In this document: positions 45,104 to 54,064 of the stretch, piece by piece
Layout: each line of letters opens with the position of its first letter
Numbering within the stretch: the stretch's first letter is position 1
Assembly: GCF_000412185.1 (NCBI RefSeq)
Contig: NZ_ASJA01000016.1
Span: 25,882 to 89,881 of the forward strand
Length of the DNA: 64,000 nt
Source of the DNA: Euryhalocaulis caribicus
Lineage (GTDB): Bacteria > Pseudomonadota > Alphaproteobacteria > Caulobacterales > Maricaulaceae
Direction: 5' to 3'
The notes under the pieces: model-generated
Told to the model about the DNA's origin: nothing
Database searches by the model: none
What the model saw: only the letters and a program-made list of their open reading frames with translations
Made by a program: the position numbers and the translations under genes

Positions 45104-46947
45104 GCGACCATGTCGCCCTGCTGACCGATGGCGCCATCCTGCGCCGTCTCAAGACCGCCACGCGGCGCTTGCAGGACCTGGTCCGCCTGATGGCCAGCGA
45201 CAATCACCGCATGCTCAGCCCCGCCATGCTGTCGCGCCGCCGCGACGAACTGGCCGCAGCGATACTGGAGACCCCGCCGGAGGACCTCCATGTCCTGATG
45301 AAGGAGCCGGCGGGCGCGTTTCTGGAAGAATTCATTCGCGAGCACGCCCGCCATCTGCGTCTGCGCCTGACGCCGGATGAAGACTGGATTGCCCGCATTG
45401 CCCTGTCCCCGGACGACGCGCCGCTGGAGTTTCAGCGAAAACTGACGGCCGGCCTGCTGGTCGCGCCGGTTTATGATCTCACGCCCGGCATCGCGGCTCT
45501 TCCCCCCGAAACGATCAGCGCGCTGCCCGGCGTCCTTCTGAACCAACTGGCGCCGGAGCCCAGCCAGATCCGCTCTGACCAGCATCGTGACCGCTATACG
45601 GCTTATTTGCGCGACCTGGCGACGGCCCTGACCCGTCTGATCGACGCAAAAGGGCGCAGCGGCGCCCTGACCGCGCACATGGTTCTGGCCGGAATGAATT
45701 TGAATCCCCTGTTCTCCATTCCCGATAGCGGCCGCGCCGTTCGGGAAGCGATCGGGGCTGTCATCGATCAATGCGCCGCGTGGCGCGCCGCGCCTTTCAC
45801 CGGGGCGGGCGGGGGAAACCGCCGGCGCATCGCCCTTTACTGGCGTGACGTCGTCGACCGCACGGAGAATTATGCGGGCTGCGCCGTGCTGGAGGACCTG
45901 GCCGGGAAATTCGAGGTGCATTCCTTCATTCACGCCGCCGGACATACGCTGCAGGCGGGCCAGGGCGGGGCGGTCGCGCGGCTTGTGCGGGAAAAATCGG
46001 CGTCCGTGACTCCGCTGGCCAACATGGCCGGGTCAGAACGCGTCGCGGCCATTCGCGAGGCCGATTGCGGGCTGGCCATGCCGGTCTCCAACATCGTCTA
46101 TGGCGTCAATCCGTACATTTACGACTTCGCCGCCCGTGTGGCGCCGCGACAGGCCGCTTTTTACACCTCGCCCCTGACAACCGGCATGGCCGCCATGGAT
46201 TACTGGATCACCGGCCGCGACAGCGAAGGCGAAGGGGCTGAAGACCATTTCAGCGAACAGGTCGTCTTTCTGGAGGGCTCGATCATCAAGTTTCGCGGCG
46301 TGACCCCGCCGGTGGCGCGGGACACGGCCCCGGCCGCGTGGCGGCGGCGTCTGGGCGACGCGCCGGTCTTTGCCGCGGGCGGCAGCGTCTATAAATTCTC
46401 GCCCGAACAGGTGCGGCTGTGGGGCCGCCTGCTGCGCGCCCGGCCTGACGTCCGGCTGCTGCTCTATCCGTTCAATCCGAACTGGGGCTCCTTCTACAGT
46501 CTGGATGTGATGACGTCCGCGATGCGCCGCATCGATCCGGATTTCCCGGTTGATCGCCTCATCGTTCTGGGCCCCCGCGCCAGTTTCACCGAAGTGGCGG
46601 ACGTGGTCGCAGCCTGCGATGTCTATCTGGACACCTGGCCTCATTCCGGCGGCTTCTCCACCTCGGACGGCCTGCTGGCCGGTTTGCCCGTGGTCACGCT
46701 GGAAGGGCCCTGGCAGCGCGCCCGGCAGGGCGCGGACGTGTTGCGTCAGATGGGGCTGGACGGCTTTATCGCGGCCGATGAAGATCAGATGATCGACCTG
46801 TCGCTGTCGCTGGCGGAAGACCCCGTTCGCTACGCGGAAGCGCAGGCGGAGGTGCAGGCCGCCTTGGGACGCTCGCGCCTGTTCGAAGGCTATAATGGCG
46901 CGCTGTGCGAGGCCGTGGAGACCATTATCGAGAAAGACCCGGCATGA
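45100..46947 (+). CDS. OGT/SPINDLY-like (GT41-type) glycosyltransferase
   Basis: A 615-residue soluble protein. The C-terminal 220 residues resemble the catalytic half of O-GlcNAc transferase-type enzymes: FAAGGSVYKFSPEQVRLWGR, LLYPFNPNWGSFYSLD, and DVYLDTWPHSGGFSTSDGLL followed by AGLPVVTLEG. The OGT counterpart of this last stretch reads LDTxPxNGGTTxxDALWxGVPVVT. The N-terminal part is helical and not clearly TPR. A role in glycosylating protein or another acceptor with a nucleotide sugar is inferred; Caulobacter FlmG is a distant parallel for flagellin. GTG start overlaps the previous gene; its stop overlaps the next (ATGA). Confidence 0.7.
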   Translation: MSDHVALLTDGAILRRLKTATRRLQDLVRLMASDNHRMLSPAMLSRRRDELAAAILETPPEDLHVLMKEPAGAFLEEFIREHARHLRLRLTPDEDWIARIALSPDDAPLEFQRKLTAGLLVAPVYDLTPGIAALPPETISALPGVLLNQLAPEPSQIRSDQHRDRYTAYLRDLATALTRLIDAKGRSGALTAHMVLAGMNLNPLFSIPDSGRAVREAIGAVIDQCAAWRAAPFTGAGGGNRRRIALYWRDVVDRTENYAGCAVLEDLAGKFEVHSFIHAAGHTLQAGQGGAVARLVREKSASVTPLANMAGSERVAAIREADCGLAMPVSNIVYGVNPYIYDFAARVAPRQAAFYTSPLTTGMAAMDYWITGRDSEGEGAEDHFSEQVVFLEGSIIKFRGVTPPVARDTAPAAWRRRLGDAPVFAAGGSVYKFSPEQVRLWGRLLRARPDVRLLLYPFNPNWGSFYSLDVMTSAMRRIDPDFPVDRLIVLGPRASFTEVADVVAACDVYLDTWPHSGGFSTSDGLLAGLPVVTLEGPWQRARQGADVLRQMGLDGFIAADEDQMIDLSLSLAEDPVRYAEAQAEVQAALGRSRLFEGYNGALCEAVETIIEKDPA

Positions 46948-47639
46948 TCGAAAACCCGCTTCATGAACAACTGGCCGCCGCGGGCGATCTTTCCCCGGCG
47001 GATTTCGCGGCGGCGCTGGCCGCCTGGCCCGTGTCGCCGGCGGAGGATCAGGACCTGATCCCGCTGGGGGATTTTGCGCCGGACGAGTATCAGTTGCTGC
47101 CCCCCGGCGGGTTCGCGCTGGATGCGGCGGGAATTTTTCCCGGCGCGGGCTTTTACATGATCGAGGAAGAAGCGGGGCGTAAAGCGTATCGCTTCGCGGG
47201 CGGCGCGGCCTTCTCGCAGATTCTTCTGCCGGTGACGCTGGAAGGCGCGGCGCGGGCGCGGATTACACTGAAACATGTATTCGACCCGGCCGTGGCCGAA
47301 GGAACGCTGGCTTTCCTGAACGGCGTGCGTGTCGCCCTGTCCGTCATTCGCGAAAACAATCAGCCCGTCGCACTGATCGTCGATATCCCCGGTTCGGAGA
47401 TCGTGGAGGGGCAAGCGGCGATCCTGACTCTGGTTCCCCCCGGCCATATCGAAATCGAGGGCGGAACGCGCCAGGTCGCTTTCGCCGTCACCCGGCTTGA
47501 AATGGAAGAAGCCGACGCGGACCGGCTGGCCGCGGCCCGCGCCGCGCGCGCCCTCTACGCGCCGGGTTCGGACGATACGCCCCGCGATCTGCGCGTGGAG
47601 TGGGAAAAACTGGCGCAGGATCTGGCCGGCGCGGGCTGA
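46944..47639 (+). CDS. protein of unknown function, last gene of the glycosyltransferase operon
   Basis: A 231-residue protein beginning MIENPLHEQLAAAGDLSPAD. The middle is beta-rich (ARITLKHVFDPAVAEGTLAF, HIEIEGGTRQVAFAV) and may be a jelly-roll or carbohydrate-binding-like sandwich; the C-terminus is helical. No signal peptide or known motif. ATG lies in the stop of the glycosyltransferase gene, and a terminator-like hairpin follows. The role is unknown; by position it is an acceptor, accessory or substrate-binding partner of the enzyme. Confidence 0.65.
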   Translation: MIENPLHEQLAAAGDLSPADFAAALAAWPVSPAEDQDLIPLGDFAPDEYQLLPPGGFALDAAGIFPGAGFYMIEEEAGRKAYRFAGGAAFSQILLPVTLEGAARARITLKHVFDPAVAEGTLAFLNGVRVALSVIRENNQPVALIVDIPGSEIVEGQAAILTLVPPGHIEIEGGTRQVAFAVTRLEMEEADADRLAAARAARALYAPGSDDTPRDLRVEWEKLAQDLAGAG

Positions 47640-47654
47640 GGACGCCTGCTCACG

Positions 47655-47683
47655 GCCTGATCCGGTGTTTGTGATCAGGCTTT
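47655..47683 (+). terminator. hairpin ending the glycosyltransferase operon
   Basis: GCCTGATC (47655-47662) pairs perfectly with GATCAGGC (47673-47680) around a ten-base loop and is followed by TTTC. It lies 15 bases after the last gene. Confidence 0.6.
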
Positions 47684-47755
47684 CATTGAACCTGCCGCCG
47701 CGCGGCGCATCTTCTCTGGCAAGCGATGACGCAATGCCCTGAAAGGAGATTCGCC

Positions 47756-48418
47756 ATGCTTCCTATTATTTTCGCCGCCGCGGCCCTTGCCGGTTCGGCG
47801 CAGACCGCGGGCGCGGACCGGTCCGCAGATGCTCAGGCAACCGCCTATTTCGCGTCGGGCTGTTTCTGGTGCGCTGAAGCCGACTTCGAGAAGGTGGAGG
47901 GGGTCAGCGAGGCTATCTCCGGTTTCACGGGCGGCGACGTGGCAAATCCGTCCTACAAGGAAGTGACGGGCGGCGACACCGGGCATTACGAGGCGATCAA
48001 GGTGCTCTATGACCCGCAGACCGTCAGCTATGACGAGCTGCTCCACCACTACTGGCGCAATGTCGACCCGCTGGACGCCGGCGGCCAGTTCTGCGACCGG
48101 GGCGAGTCCTATCGCAGCGCCATCTTCGTGACCGATGACGCGGAGCGCAGCGCCGCGCAGGCCTCCAAGAACGAAACCGAACAGGCGCTGGGCAAGGAAG
48201 TCGTCACGCCGATCCTGACCGCCGGGGAATTCTATCCGGCCGAGGATTATCATCAGGATTATTACAAGAGCGACGACCGTATCCTCAGCCGCTTCGGCTA
48301 TGTCACGAAGCAATATGCCTATGACGGTTATCGCGAAGGCTGCGGCCGGGACGCGCGCCTGATGGAAATCTGGGGCGACGAGGCGCTGGGCTTCAACGCC
48401 AAAGACAAGTCCAGCTAG
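47756..48418 (+). CDS. msrA: secreted peptide-methionine (S)-S-oxide reductase MsrA
   Basis: MsrA reduces methionine-S-sulfoxide in proteins. The 220-residue product has a signal peptide (MLPIIFAAAALAGSAQTAGA) and then the catalytic motif YFASGCFWCAEADFEKVEGV. It also shows GHYEAIKVLYDPQTVSYDEL and a possible resolving cysteine in YREGCGRDARL. The signal peptide puts it in the periplasm, where it would repair envelope proteins. AGGAG lies about seven bases before the ATG at 47756. No MsrB is adjacent. The stop shares CTAG with the convergent gene. Confidence 0.93.
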   Translation: MLPIIFAAAALAGSAQTAGADRSADAQATAYFASGCFWCAEADFEKVEGVSEAISGFTGGDVANPSYKEVTGGDTGHYEAIKVLYDPQTVSYDELLHHYWRNVDPLDAGGQFCDRGESYRSAIFVTDDAERSAAQASKNETEQALGKEVVTPILTAGEFYPAEDYHQDYYKSDDRILSRFGYVTKQYAYDGYREGCGRDARLMEIWGDEALGFNAKDKSS

Positions 48419-49950
48419 TCGCGCGGAACGGGCGCGTAGCCTTCCGCCTCATAGAGGCGCAGCGTGCGCGTCCGCCCGCCCCCGATGGGAATGACGATTT
48501 CGCCGACCGGCTCCAGCCGTTCGAAATCGCGTTCCAGCCATTCAATATGATCTTCGAATTTTGAAACGATCAGGATCGGTCCCTCTGTCTCTTGCGGCAG
48601 GGGGGCGATCATTTCGGCGTGGTTGTGCGGCGCTTCGTGGCGCAGCCACATTTTCATGACCGGCCGGTCGTTCCGGTTGCGGGCGTAATAATCCATCGTC
48701 TGGAACACGAAGCGGTCATCCGGCGCGATCAGCCCGTATCCGCCGTCCTGGGCGGCCTCGATCACCTGTTCGGTCATCGCTTCCCAGCCCCGCATCCGTT
48801 TGAACGCATTGGATTGCCCCAGCGCGTCGGCAACTGCCGGGAACATCGTCAACACGATCAGGAAGAGCGCCAGGGCGGCGTTCAGCGCCAGTCCCCCGAA
48901 GAACCATTTCCGCGCATGGGCCAACCCCCACGCCGTCAGCAGCAAGACCCCGGCCGGATAGGCGCTGGCCGCCCAGTTGGCGTTGGCGCGCGACAGGAAA
49001 GCCTGGCCGGAAATCACGATCAGCGCCGGCAGGGTGAACAGAGCCAGCCAGACCAGCGCGGACTTATGCGCGTCCTTCGTGCGAAACGCCCGGACCAGCG
49101 CCACGACCAGAAGCGGGAAAAGAACCGGTCCGGCCACGGCCAGCTGGTCCACCCAGAACTCGACCAGATGGCCGGGATTGAACAGCTCCGCGTCCAGATT
49201 GGCGTTGTCGGCGGTATGGCTGACCGTGGCGAAGCCATTGGCGGCGTTCCACAGAATGTTTGGCGCGATCACCGCGGCGGCGACGGCCGCGATAAGAACG
49301 CTCTTCACGCTCAGAAAGGCCCGGCGCGCCTCCCGGTCGAAAAGGAACACCGCCGCCGCGCCGATACAGGGAAAGACCATGGCGTATTTCGCCAGGAAGC
49401 CCAGCCCGATGGCCGCGCCCAGCGCCGCCGCCCACAGCCAGCTCTGCGTCCGCACATATTTCACGAAGGCGAACACCATGCCCGCGATCATCAGCAGGAG
49501 CGGCGCATCGGTGGAAATGACGAAGGAGGACAGCGCAATGCCCGGCAGGGTCAGCCAGGCCAGCCCCGCCCACAGCCCGGTCCGCTCGCCGAACAGCTCC
49601 CGCCCGGTGAGATAGAGAAACAGCGCCGTTCCCGCGTGCAGGAAAGGGGCGGCCAACCGCAGCGCCCATTCCGAATTGCCGAAAATGGAGGTGGTCAGCC
49701 CGATGACCCAGGCCACCATGGGGGGCTTGGAATAATAGCCAAAGACGAATTCGCGGCTCCAGCCCCAGTATTGCGCCTCGTCCGGATACAGCTCCAGCGG
49801 CGACACGATCTGCGCGATCACGCGCGCAGCGATCAGCGCCAGCGCCGCGCCCCAGAACAGGCGCGGATTGGTGGCGTTTGCGGGACGGGCGGCAGGGTCG
49901 GTCATAACGGCAGGTTGTGTATCAGCCCCCGCGCGCGGCCCCAAGTTCAT
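48415..49950 (-). CDS. GT39/ArnT-like membrane glycosyltransferase
   Basis: A roughly 511-residue integral membrane protein of the polyprenol-phosphate-sugar-dependent glycosyltransferase family 39 type. The first periplasmic loop carries the catalytic acidic motif LYPDEAQYWGWSREFVFGYY followed by SKPPMVAWVIG, and about 11 membrane spans follow. A C-terminal soluble domain of about 130 residues ends the protein. Such enzymes attach a sugar from a lipid carrier to lipid A, lipid or protein in the periplasm. The start is uncertain: GTG 49968, ATG 49950 and ATG 49905 are in frame and none has a good ribosome-binding site. It is divergent from the TonB-dependent receptor. Confidence 0.85.
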   Translation of the reverse strand: MNLGPRAGADTQPAVMTDPAARPANATNPRLFWGAALALIAARVIAQIVSPLELYPDEAQYWGWSREFVFGYYSKPPMVAWVIGLTTSIFGNSEWALRLAAPFLHAGTALFLYLTGRELFGERTGLWAGLAWLTLPGIALSSFVISTDAPLLLMIAGMVFAFVKYVRTQSWLWAAALGAAIGLGFLAKYAMVFPCIGAAAVFLFDREARRAFLSVKSVLIAAVAAAVIAPNILWNAANGFATVSHTADNANLDAELFNPGHLVEFWVDQLAVAGPVLFPLLVVALVRAFRTKDAHKSALVWLALFTLPALIVISGQAFLSRANANWAASAYPAGVLLLTAWGLAHARKWFFGGLALNAALALFLIVLTMFPAVADALGQSNAFKRMRGWEAMTEQVIEAAQDGGYGLIAPDDRFVFQTMDYYARNRNDRPVMKMWLRHEAPHNHAEMIAPLPQETEGPILIVSKFEDHIEWLERDFERLEPVGEIVIPIGGGRTRTLRLYEAEGYAPVPRD

Positions 49951-50113
49951 AGAATCGTTATGCGTCACCGATTTGTCGCTCAGCTCTCACAAAAGCTTCG
50001 CTGACTCGCAGAGAAAGGTTCTTCCAACGGGCGTATCCGCACGGACTGCACCAACAGGGGGGACGGCGCGCTTCCATTTTGCGCGGCCGTCGCAGTTTCA
50101 AGGGAAAACCGAC

Positions 50114-53100
50114 ATGCAATTCCGCAACTATCTCGCCACCGGCGCGGCGGCTCTGGCGCTGGTTCCGGCCATCGTCTCCGTCGCTCACGCGCAGGAAACC
50201 ACCAGTGCGGTCCGCGGCCAGGTCGTGGACCAGAACGGCGCGGCCGTCTCCGGCGCCACGGTCACCGTGCTTCACGTTCCGACTGGCTCGGCCTCGACCT
50301 ACAACACGACCGACGCCGGCACGTTCAGCGCGCGTAACCTGCGCGTCGGCGGCCCCTACCAGATCATGGCGTCCGCGCCGGGCTACCAGACCTCGGTGGT
50401 CGAGGGCATCAGCCTCAATCTGGGTGAAACGTTCGATCTGAACCTGGCGCTCTCCGCGGGCGCTGCGGCTGACGAAATCGTCGTCACCGGCACCGCCGTT
50501 CAGGCCGTCGAGACGGCGCTTGGCCCGTCAGCGACCTTCAACCAGCAGATCCTGGACTCGGCCCCGGCCATCAACCGCAGCCTGGGCGACATCGTGCGCC
50601 TGGATCCGCGCATCTATCTGGACGAAGCCTTCGTCGACGGCATCCAGTGCGCCGGCGCCAACCCGCGCTTCAACAGCCTGACCGTTGACGGCGTGCGCAT
50701 GAACGATGCGTTCGGCCTGAACTCCAACGGCTTCCCGACAGAGCGCCAGCCCTTCTCCTATGACGCGATCGAGCAGGTCGCGGTCGAGCTGGCCCCGTTC
50801 GATGTCCAGTATGGCGGCTTCTCCGCCTGTAACATCAACGCGGTGACCAAGACGGGCGGCAACGAATTCCACGGCGGCCTGTTCTACGACTACACCGATG
50901 ACAGCCTGCAGGGCGACAGCCTGGAAGGCGACGACATCGAGATCGCGCCCTTCGACGAGAAGCGTTACGGCTTCAATGTCGGCGGCCCGATCATCAAGGA
51001 CAATCTCTTCTTCTTCGTCGCCTACGAGAAGCTGGAAGGCGCCAATACGTTCGACCGCGGGCCGGAAGGCTCCAACTCCGCCGTCGAACTGCCGGGCTTC
51101 ACCCAGGCCGATTTTGACGAGATCGTCCGCATCTCCAACGATGTCTATAATTTCGACCCGGGCTCGCTGCCGCGCAGCTTCGCCAACGAAGACGAAAAGC
51201 TCCTGGTCAAGCTGAACTGGGACATCAATAACCGTCACCGCGCCGAATTCGTCTATAACTACAATGACGGCTTCAACATCAACGAGTCCGATGGCGACTC
51301 AAACGAGTTCGAATTCTCGAACCATCTTTATGAGCGCGGCGCCGAGCTGAATTCCTATGTCGGCTCGCTCTATTCCGACTGGACGGACAATTTCTCCACC
51401 GAACTGCGCGTCGGCTATCTGGAACTGGACAATCGCCAGATCTCCAACGCCGACGAAAGCGGGTTCGCCGAGGTTCAGATCGGGGTCGGCAACAACACCA
51501 TCTATCTGGGTCAGGACGACAGCCGTCAGGCCAACAAGCTCAGCTACGAGACGTTCACCACGGCGCTGAAGGGCCAGTATCACTGGCAGGACCACACCTT
51601 CACGGCCGGTTACGAGCTTGAGCAGACCGATGTCTTCAACGTCTTCGTCCAGCACGTCGATGGCCAGATCGAATTCGACAGCATTGCCGATTTCGAAGCC
51701 GGCATCTTCAGCGCCTATGAGTACGCCAACTCTCCGACGGGCAACCCGGAAGACGCGGCGGCGGAGTGGGGCTTTGCGGTCCACACCTTCTACGCTCAGG
51801 ACGAATGGTCCATGCCGAACGGCCTGACCCTCACCGGCGGCCTGCGCTATGACCATTACACCAGCGACGACCTTCCGGCCGAAAACCCGGACTTCCTGGC
51901 CAGCTATGGTTTCTCGAACTCGCAGAACCTGGACGGCGAGGGCCTGCTGCAGCCGCGTGTCGGTTTCCAGTGGGAAGCCAGCGAAGTGCTGAGCCTGCGC
52001 GGCGGCTTCGGCCGGTACTCCGGCGGCAACCCGAATGTCTGGCTGTCGAACAACTACTCGGCCAACAACGTGCTTCAGTACACGGTGGACGAGGGCCTGC
52101 TGCCGGAAGGCGCGTCGGTCTTCGACCTCCAGTACACGAACAATGACGGTCCGGGCGGCCCAGGTTACGACGTGCCGGTTACTCTGGCGGACGCAGTCAC
52201 CAACCAGCAGGGCTCCAACTTCGAGATCAACTATCTCGACCCGGACTTCGTTCTCCCGTCCGAGTGGAAGCTCGCCTTCGGCGGCACCTTTGTCTACGAC
52301 GTTCCGATGGAAGGCTTCCTGGGCGGCGATTACGTCCTGAACGCGGACCTGCTCTATTCCTGGGCTGAAGATCCGGCGGTGATCCGCCGCGGCGATCTGG
52401 AGCTTTCGGGAACCGCGGTCGCCGGTCAGCCACAATTCACCAGCGTGCGCCTGCCGTCGCTGGTTCTGACCAATGGCGAGGAGAACCCGAAAGCGTTCAA
52501 CGCCTCGTTCTCGGTTCAGAAATCCTACGATTTCGGCCTCGACTGGACGCTGGCCTACGCCTATTCGGACGCGGAAGACGAGCAGCCGATGACCTCGTCG
52601 GTGGCCTTCTCCAACTACGACAACCGGGCCTATCTGAACCCGCAGATCTCCGAAGTCGCGACCTCCAACTACAATATCGAGCACCGCATCACGGCGCTGG
52701 TGAATTACGAGGTCGATTTCTTCAAGGACTGGACGTCCCGCCTGACGGCCTATTTCTCGGCGAACGAGGGCCGGCCCTACAGCTACACGTTCGAATCCAA
52801 CGACGTGCTGGGCTTCAACCCGTTCCAGAGCTCGCCGAGCTCGCTGCTCTACATCCCGACCGGGCCGAACGACCCGAACGTGGTCTATGGCGCGAACTTC
52901 GACACGCAAGCCTTCTTCGACTTCATCGCCGAGGAAGGTCTGGACGAATTCGCCGGCACGTTCGCGGGCCGCAACGAGTTCACGGGCGACTGGTGGACGA
53001 AGATCGACCTGAAGTTCGAGCAGGAAATTCCGGGCTTCCTGGAAGGTCACCGGGCTTCCGGCTTCGTGGTGATCGATAACTTCACCAACCTGCTGAACGA

Positions 53101-53281
53101 TGACTGGGGCGTGCTGAAGGAAGCCAGCTTCCCGCGCGTCAACGCCATCGTTGACGGGGCGCTGATCAATGGCGGTACGCAATTCGAGTACCGTGAGTTC
53201 AATGACGACCTGATCATTGAACCGCGCGTGGGTTCGCCCTCGCTCTGGTCCGTCCGCTTCGGCGTGAAATACGAGTTCTAG
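50114..53281 (+). CDS. Oar-like TonB-dependent outer-membrane receptor with carboxypeptidase-regulatory-like domain
   Basis: A 1055-residue outer-membrane protein. It has a signal peptide (MQFRNYLATGAAALALVPAI, cleavage after AHA), an N-terminal CarboxypepD_reg beta-sandwich (about 30-110; VRGQVVDQNGAAVSGATVTV), then a plug domain and a long 22-strand-type barrel ending in VRFGVKYEF with terminal Phe. It is of the large Oar/OmpA-related-receptor kind common in marine alphaproteobacteria and Bacteroidetes. The frame is open 82 codons upstream, but ATG 50114, after AGGGAAAA, begins the signal peptide. Substrate unknown; Oar-like receptors are often linked to peptide or protein-derived nutrients or secretion. 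Confidence 0.9.
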   Translation: MQFRNYLATGAAALALVPAIVSVAHAQETTSAVRGQVVDQNGAAVSGATVTVLHVPTGSASTYNTTDAGTFSARNLRVGGPYQIMASAPGYQTSVVEGISLNLGETFDLNLALSAGAAADEIVVTGTAVQAVETALGPSATFNQQILDSAPAINRSLGDIVRLDPRIYLDEAFVDGIQCAGANPRFNSLTVDGVRMNDAFGLNSNGFPTERQPFSYDAIEQVAVELAPFDVQYGGFSACNINAVTKTGGNEFHGGLFYDYTDDSLQGDSLEGDDIEIAPFDEKRYGFNVGGPIIKDNLFFFVAYEKLEGANTFDRGPEGSNSAVELPGFTQADFDEIVRISNDVYNFDPGSLPRSFANEDEKLLVKLNWDINNRHRAEFVYNYNDGFNINESDGDSNEFEFSNHLYERGAELNSYVGSLYSDWTDNFSTELRVGYLELDNRQISNADESGFAEVQIGVGNNTIYLGQDDSRQANKLSYETFTTALKGQYHWQDHTFTAGYELEQTDVFNVFVQHVDGQIEFDSIADFEAGIFSAYEYANSPTGNPEDAAAEWGFAVHTFYAQDEWSMPNGLTLTGGLRYDHYTSDDLPAENPDFLASYGFSNSQNLDGEGLLQPRVGFQWEASEVLSLRGGFGRYSGGNPNVWLSNNYSANNVLQYTVDEGLLPEGASVFDLQYTNNDGPGGPGYDVPVTLADAVTNQQGSNFEINYLDPDFVLPSEWKLAFGGTFVYDVPMEGFLGGDYVLNADLLYSWAEDPAVIRRGDLELSGTAVAGQPQFTSVRLPSLVLTNGEENPKAFNASFSVQKSYDFGLDWTLAYAYSDAEDEQPMTSSVAFSNYDNRAYLNPQISEVATSNYNIEHRITALVNYEVDFFKDWTSRLTAYFSANEGRPYSYTFESNDVLGFNPFQSSPSSLLYIPTGPNDPNVVYGANFDTQAFFDFIAEEGLDEFAGTFAGRNEFTGDWWTKIDLKFEQEIPGFLEGHRASGFVVIDNFTNLLNDDWGVLKEASFPRVNAIVDGALINGGTQFEYREFNDDLIIEPRVGSPSLWSVRFGVKYEF

Positions 53282-53314
53282 ATCCCTCCACGATCCAGAT
53301 GCTCGAAAAAAGGG

Positions 53315-53345
53315 AAGGGCGGTCCGGCGACGGGCCGCCCTTTCT
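53315..53345 (+). terminator. intrinsic terminator after the TonB-dependent receptor gene
   Basis: GGGCGGTCC (53317-53325) pairs with GGGCCGCCC (53332-53340), one G-T pair, six-base loop, followed by TTTCTCTT. It lies 35 bases after the stop. Confidence 0.82.
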
Positions 53346-53434
53346 CTTGCGCCTCATAAGCAGCAATTGCGGGAACGGCCGAGGCTCCTGATCCGTTGGT
53401 ATGACCAGAAAAGTCGCAAAAAAGGAGAATAATA

Positions 53435-54007
53435 ATGAGTGGGCGTATAGAAGGCCGGAGAGTCGCAATACTGGTCGCTGATGGCTTCGAGGAATCGGAG
53501 CTGTTCTCCCCCAGGGACGCACTGGAGCAGGGCGGCGCAACGGTCGAGATCGTCAGCCTTGAGCGCGGCGAGGTTCAGGGTTTCCAGCACATGGAGAAGT
53601 CCAAGACCGCGCCGGTTGACCGTACGATCGATGAAGTCGCCGCGTCCGATTATGACGCGCTGATGATTCCGGGCGGCCTGTTCAATCCTGACCATTTGCG
53701 CGGTGATGACCGCGTGATCGGGTTTGTCCAGGATTTCTTCAGTCAGAAAAAGCCCGTGGCCGCGATCTGTCACGGGCCGCAGGTCCTGATCACCGCGGAC
53801 GTGGTCAAGGGCCGGACCATGACCGCCTTCGCCACCGTCCAGCCTGATCTGGAAAAGGCGGGCGCCATCGTGAAGGATCAGGAAGTCGTGGTGGATGAAG
53901 GGCTGGTCACCAGCCGCAATCCCGACGATCTGCCGGCGTTTAACGCGAAGATGGTCGAGGAATTCTGCGAAGGGAAACACCGCGGTCAGGCGCAATCTGC
54001 TGCCTGA
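53435..54007 (+). CDS. DJ-1/PfpI family protein
   Basis: A 190-residue protein of the class-I glutamine amidotransferase-like fold, PfpI/YhbO type. The nucleophile elbow is AAICHGPQVLI (Cys in ICHG), and VAILVADGFEESELFSPRDA supplies the acidic residue of the site (Glu in FEESE). Members act as stress-induced deglycases, proteases or chaperones; the exact activity is debated in the literature. An AAGGAG site precedes the ATG. It stands alone between two terminators. Confidence 0.9.
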   Translation: MSGRIEGRRVAILVADGFEESELFSPRDALEQGGATVEIVSLERGEVQGFQHMEKSKTAPVDRTIDEVAASDYDALMIPGGLFNPDHLRGDDRVIGFVQDFFSQKKPVAAICHGPQVLITADVVKGRTMTAFATVQPDLEKAGAIVKDQEVVVDEGLVTSRNPDDLPAFNAKMVEEFCEGKHRGQAQSAA

Positions 54008-54032
54008 TAACCGTTTCCACGGCCGCAAATGA

Positions 54033-54064
54033 AAAGCCCCGGAAATATTTCCGGGGCTTTCTTT
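54033..54064. terminator. bidirectional intrinsic terminator
   Basis: AAAGCCCCGGAAA (from 54033) and TTTCCGGGGCTTT (to 54060) form a near-continuous 28-base palindrome. It has A residues before it and T residues after it, so it can stop both the PfpI gene (+) and the DUF4112 gene (-), whose stop starts at 54064. Confidence 0.9.

Noticed and set aside
48592..50004. A 470-codon frame opposite the GT39 glycosyltransferase gene
   Set aside because: Arg/Gln/Gly/His-rich shadow, while the opposite frame has the DEAQYW motif and membrane spans.
51299..53182. A 627-codon antisense frame in the TonB-dependent receptor gene
   Set aside because: Low-complexity Arg/Val/Gln composition and no ribosome-binding site; the sense frame has a signal peptide, plug and barrel.
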